From: Myxococcales bacterium
Lineage (GTDB): Bacteria; Myxococcota; Bradymonadia; UBA7976; UBA1532
Assembly: GCA_020430675.1 (NCBI GenBank)
Contig: JAGQJJ010000186.1
Span: forward strand, 1-7,268
Direction: 5' to 3'
Length of the DNA stretch: 7,268 nucleotides
Shown here in pieces: positions 7,001 to 7,268 of the stretch (its first letter is position 1; each line of letters starts with the position of its first letter). The notes under the pieces are model-generated. The model made no database searches. It was not told the DNA's origin and saw only the letters and a list, made by a program, of their open reading frames with translations. The position numbers were made by a program, and so were the translations under genes.

Positions 7001-7268
7001 GCGCGCGGTCACGATGGCGGTCGGGGGCGTCTCGCCAAACGCGCCTTCGGGCAGCGCCCAGCGCTCGGCGCCGGTGAGCGCATCGAAGGCGCAGGCGCTG
7101 CGGCGCGCGAGGGCGAGGATCTCGCGTCGGCCATCGCCGTTGAGGTCGGAGACCCCGATCAGGCCGGTCAGGTCGCGGTATTCGCTGCGCCACCAAGGCG
7201 TGCCGTCGGGTTCGACCGCTTCGAGGCGGCCGCCGCGGATGAGCAGCAGCTCGGGTCGGCCGGCTTCG
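4040..7268 (-). CDS. Large probable exported FG-GAP/PQQ-like beta-propeller protein with FN3-like and Ig-like C-terminal domains (N-terminus outside window)
   Basis: The frame is open to the right edge, giving 1075 visible residues; the GTG at 7012 is internal, because the 85 codons before it continue the same domain. Residues are counted from the edge. Calcium-loop FG-GAP/VCBS motifs are D41-L-N-G-D-G-R-R-E49 and ELDGDDAPD at 243-251. PQQ-like propeller strands of the form A/L-D-x-x-TG-x-x-W recur: ACAFDALTGAERW (58-70), LNAFDPTSGERQRC (161-174), FDAADGARVW (533-542), VTALDAETGACRW (610-622) and LYGLDETGALAW (807-818). A fibronectin III-like domain spans about 875-961 (ATWPPLANAIGYEARAL to YAVEVRARLPGG), and an Ig-like domain about 965-1070 precedes the terminal CAGDCN. 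About 16 cysteines, several in close pairs, suggest disulfides and an oxidising location. The signal peptide would be off-window. No catalytic residues are recognised; a surface adhesion or binding role is inference only. Confidence 0.85.
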   Translation of the reverse strand, partial: EAGRPELLLIRGGRLEAVEPDGTPWWRSEYRDLTGLIGVSDLNGDGRREILALARRSACAFDALTGAERWALPEGAFGETPPTAIVTARLGALLDPDQLDLYLTDGGCGDNGTGNGLRVHFAPDAPPTLSALIAGPRRNGRCGRWHTFAAPMVIVTDGDGLNAFDPTSGERQRCGQLPDAPPNGPLPHLRIPGAPAWYAFLPDAVVRLADDAEAQIDGCVGVIAPTWRRPLTGPRAEGAFIAELDGDDAPDLVLTVWRPDEARWAIEALAGADGHTLATLEDALALGPIAFDTDAPPAVLAALGEGATPARFQTLQAFAPGAEDFQARWPTPLTEARALLDPGLPAPTDRTPEFAAPVAWPHATGADLMLVRAVDGLDAALQRVDGAGRVIAATPLDGPPGAVRLGCLALGCAAGLPQFLALARFDGRVAVLDPALRPVAAAEDDGPPVFAPTGAAAVAVAFDGTARRPIVLTPGGLLAALDVENAAAPIRWQVTLGRPRRGATGPVIVPRPGRADGVLARDAAAGEAVWALFDAADGARVWRHALDANTHRPFGDVAVAPEDGGAVILRAELLLDPQAPPPADCPLRVDTDLFAPDPACPATAVIARVVTALDAETGACRWQRRLRPANPCGGPGNQTLSADAGAVHLTETNAARRLDPATGDDLALGDLGAFEGGVLRGGGWLHALGDGWLRVGGNGPIEARAADLSPRWAAANPPDLRLQGWIGRDAALTADAIFVSPGPGYPIGRWRAANGEFLGATGLREGAAEAHAPLAPDFADIIALRAADAVTSAGAPGVLATADDGVLYGLDETGALAWTRHHDARPGAPLVTVLGDDTPALLIPLSDGRVVVYGDPGPSGPRAVWDVPCPPVAACDAAVDIDTTEATDRLCATWPPLANAIGYEARALGPGGVVVRDFAPVERPIAELAGVTLVPGARYAVEVRARLPGGPSAPTASDGVEVINDAPPRVAVAALPPAVAVEAGEVLLIVRAEDDDRLAGWRLEARSLDGFGTWRLAAEPLNQRVFERQVRWTLEDRAKRPLPPGDYLVIASVVDRAFHRATADVRVVLCAGDCN

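Noticed and set aside
7010..7012. GTG as start of the large minus-strand gene
   Set aside because: The 85 upstream codons to the window edge are open and contain an FG-GAP calcium loop and a PQQ-like strand, so this valine is internal.
1..7268. Search for CRISPR arrays, tRNA or rRNA genes, transposase genes and defence or toxin-antitoxin modules
   Set aside because: No regular spaced repeats, no cloverleaf-like segment and no protein with such motifs were seen; all main frames are explained by the listed genes.

Overview
The window is very GC-rich chromosomal DNA with strong third-position GC bias and no tRNA, rRNA, CRISPR array, insertion sequence or prophage signal. The gene set (bacterial acyl-CoA oxidase-type C-terminal domain, FemAB-like transferase, bacterioferritin with its ferredoxin, eukaryote-like deoxynucleoside kinase, pterin carbinolamine dehydratase, very large exported beta-propeller protein) fits a high-GC Gram-negative bacterium. 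A myxobacterial/deltaproteobacterial-type lineage is my best guess, held with low confidence.

Layout, left to right. (1) Bases 2-1300, plus strand: an open frame entering from the left edge. It begins as the C-terminal domain of an acyl-CoA oxidase and changes near base 443-457 into a FemAB/GNAT-fold transferase that lacks its first part. This is either a real gene fusion by deletion or an assembly chimera, and it is the most unusual object here. (2) Bases 1291-2003, minus strand: a bfd-bfr iron storage and release operon, with bfr starting at TTG. (3) Bases 2004-2154: a short, relatively AT-rich divergent control region. It holds a 14/19 match to the Fur box inside a plausible bfd promoter, plus two overlapping inverted repeats that share an arm. 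(4) Bases 2155-3477, plus strand: a two-gene unit of a deoxynucleoside kinase and a class I O-methyltransferase, 12 bp apart, each with a good ribosome binding site. (5) Bases 3481-3819, minus strand: a stand-alone pterin-4a-carbinolamine dehydratase, tail to tail with the methyltransferase. (6) Bases 3820-4039: noncoding, with an imperfect 17-bp direct repeat spaced 21 bp apart. (7) Bases 4040-7268, minus strand: the last 1075 residues of a large, probably exported protein with FG-GAP and PQQ-like propeller repeats followed by a fibronectin III-like and an Ig-like domain. Its N-terminus lies beyond the right edge.

Functionally, the clearest unit is iron homeostasis: Bfd ([2Fe-2S]) reduces and mobilises iron from Bfr, and the Fur-like site suggests iron-controlled expression. 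The kinase and methyltransferase are probably co-transcribed, but no shared pathway can be read from sequence. I see no defence system or complete novel multi-gene system. The points worth following are the chimeric first gene, the layered divergent control region and the giant surface protein.
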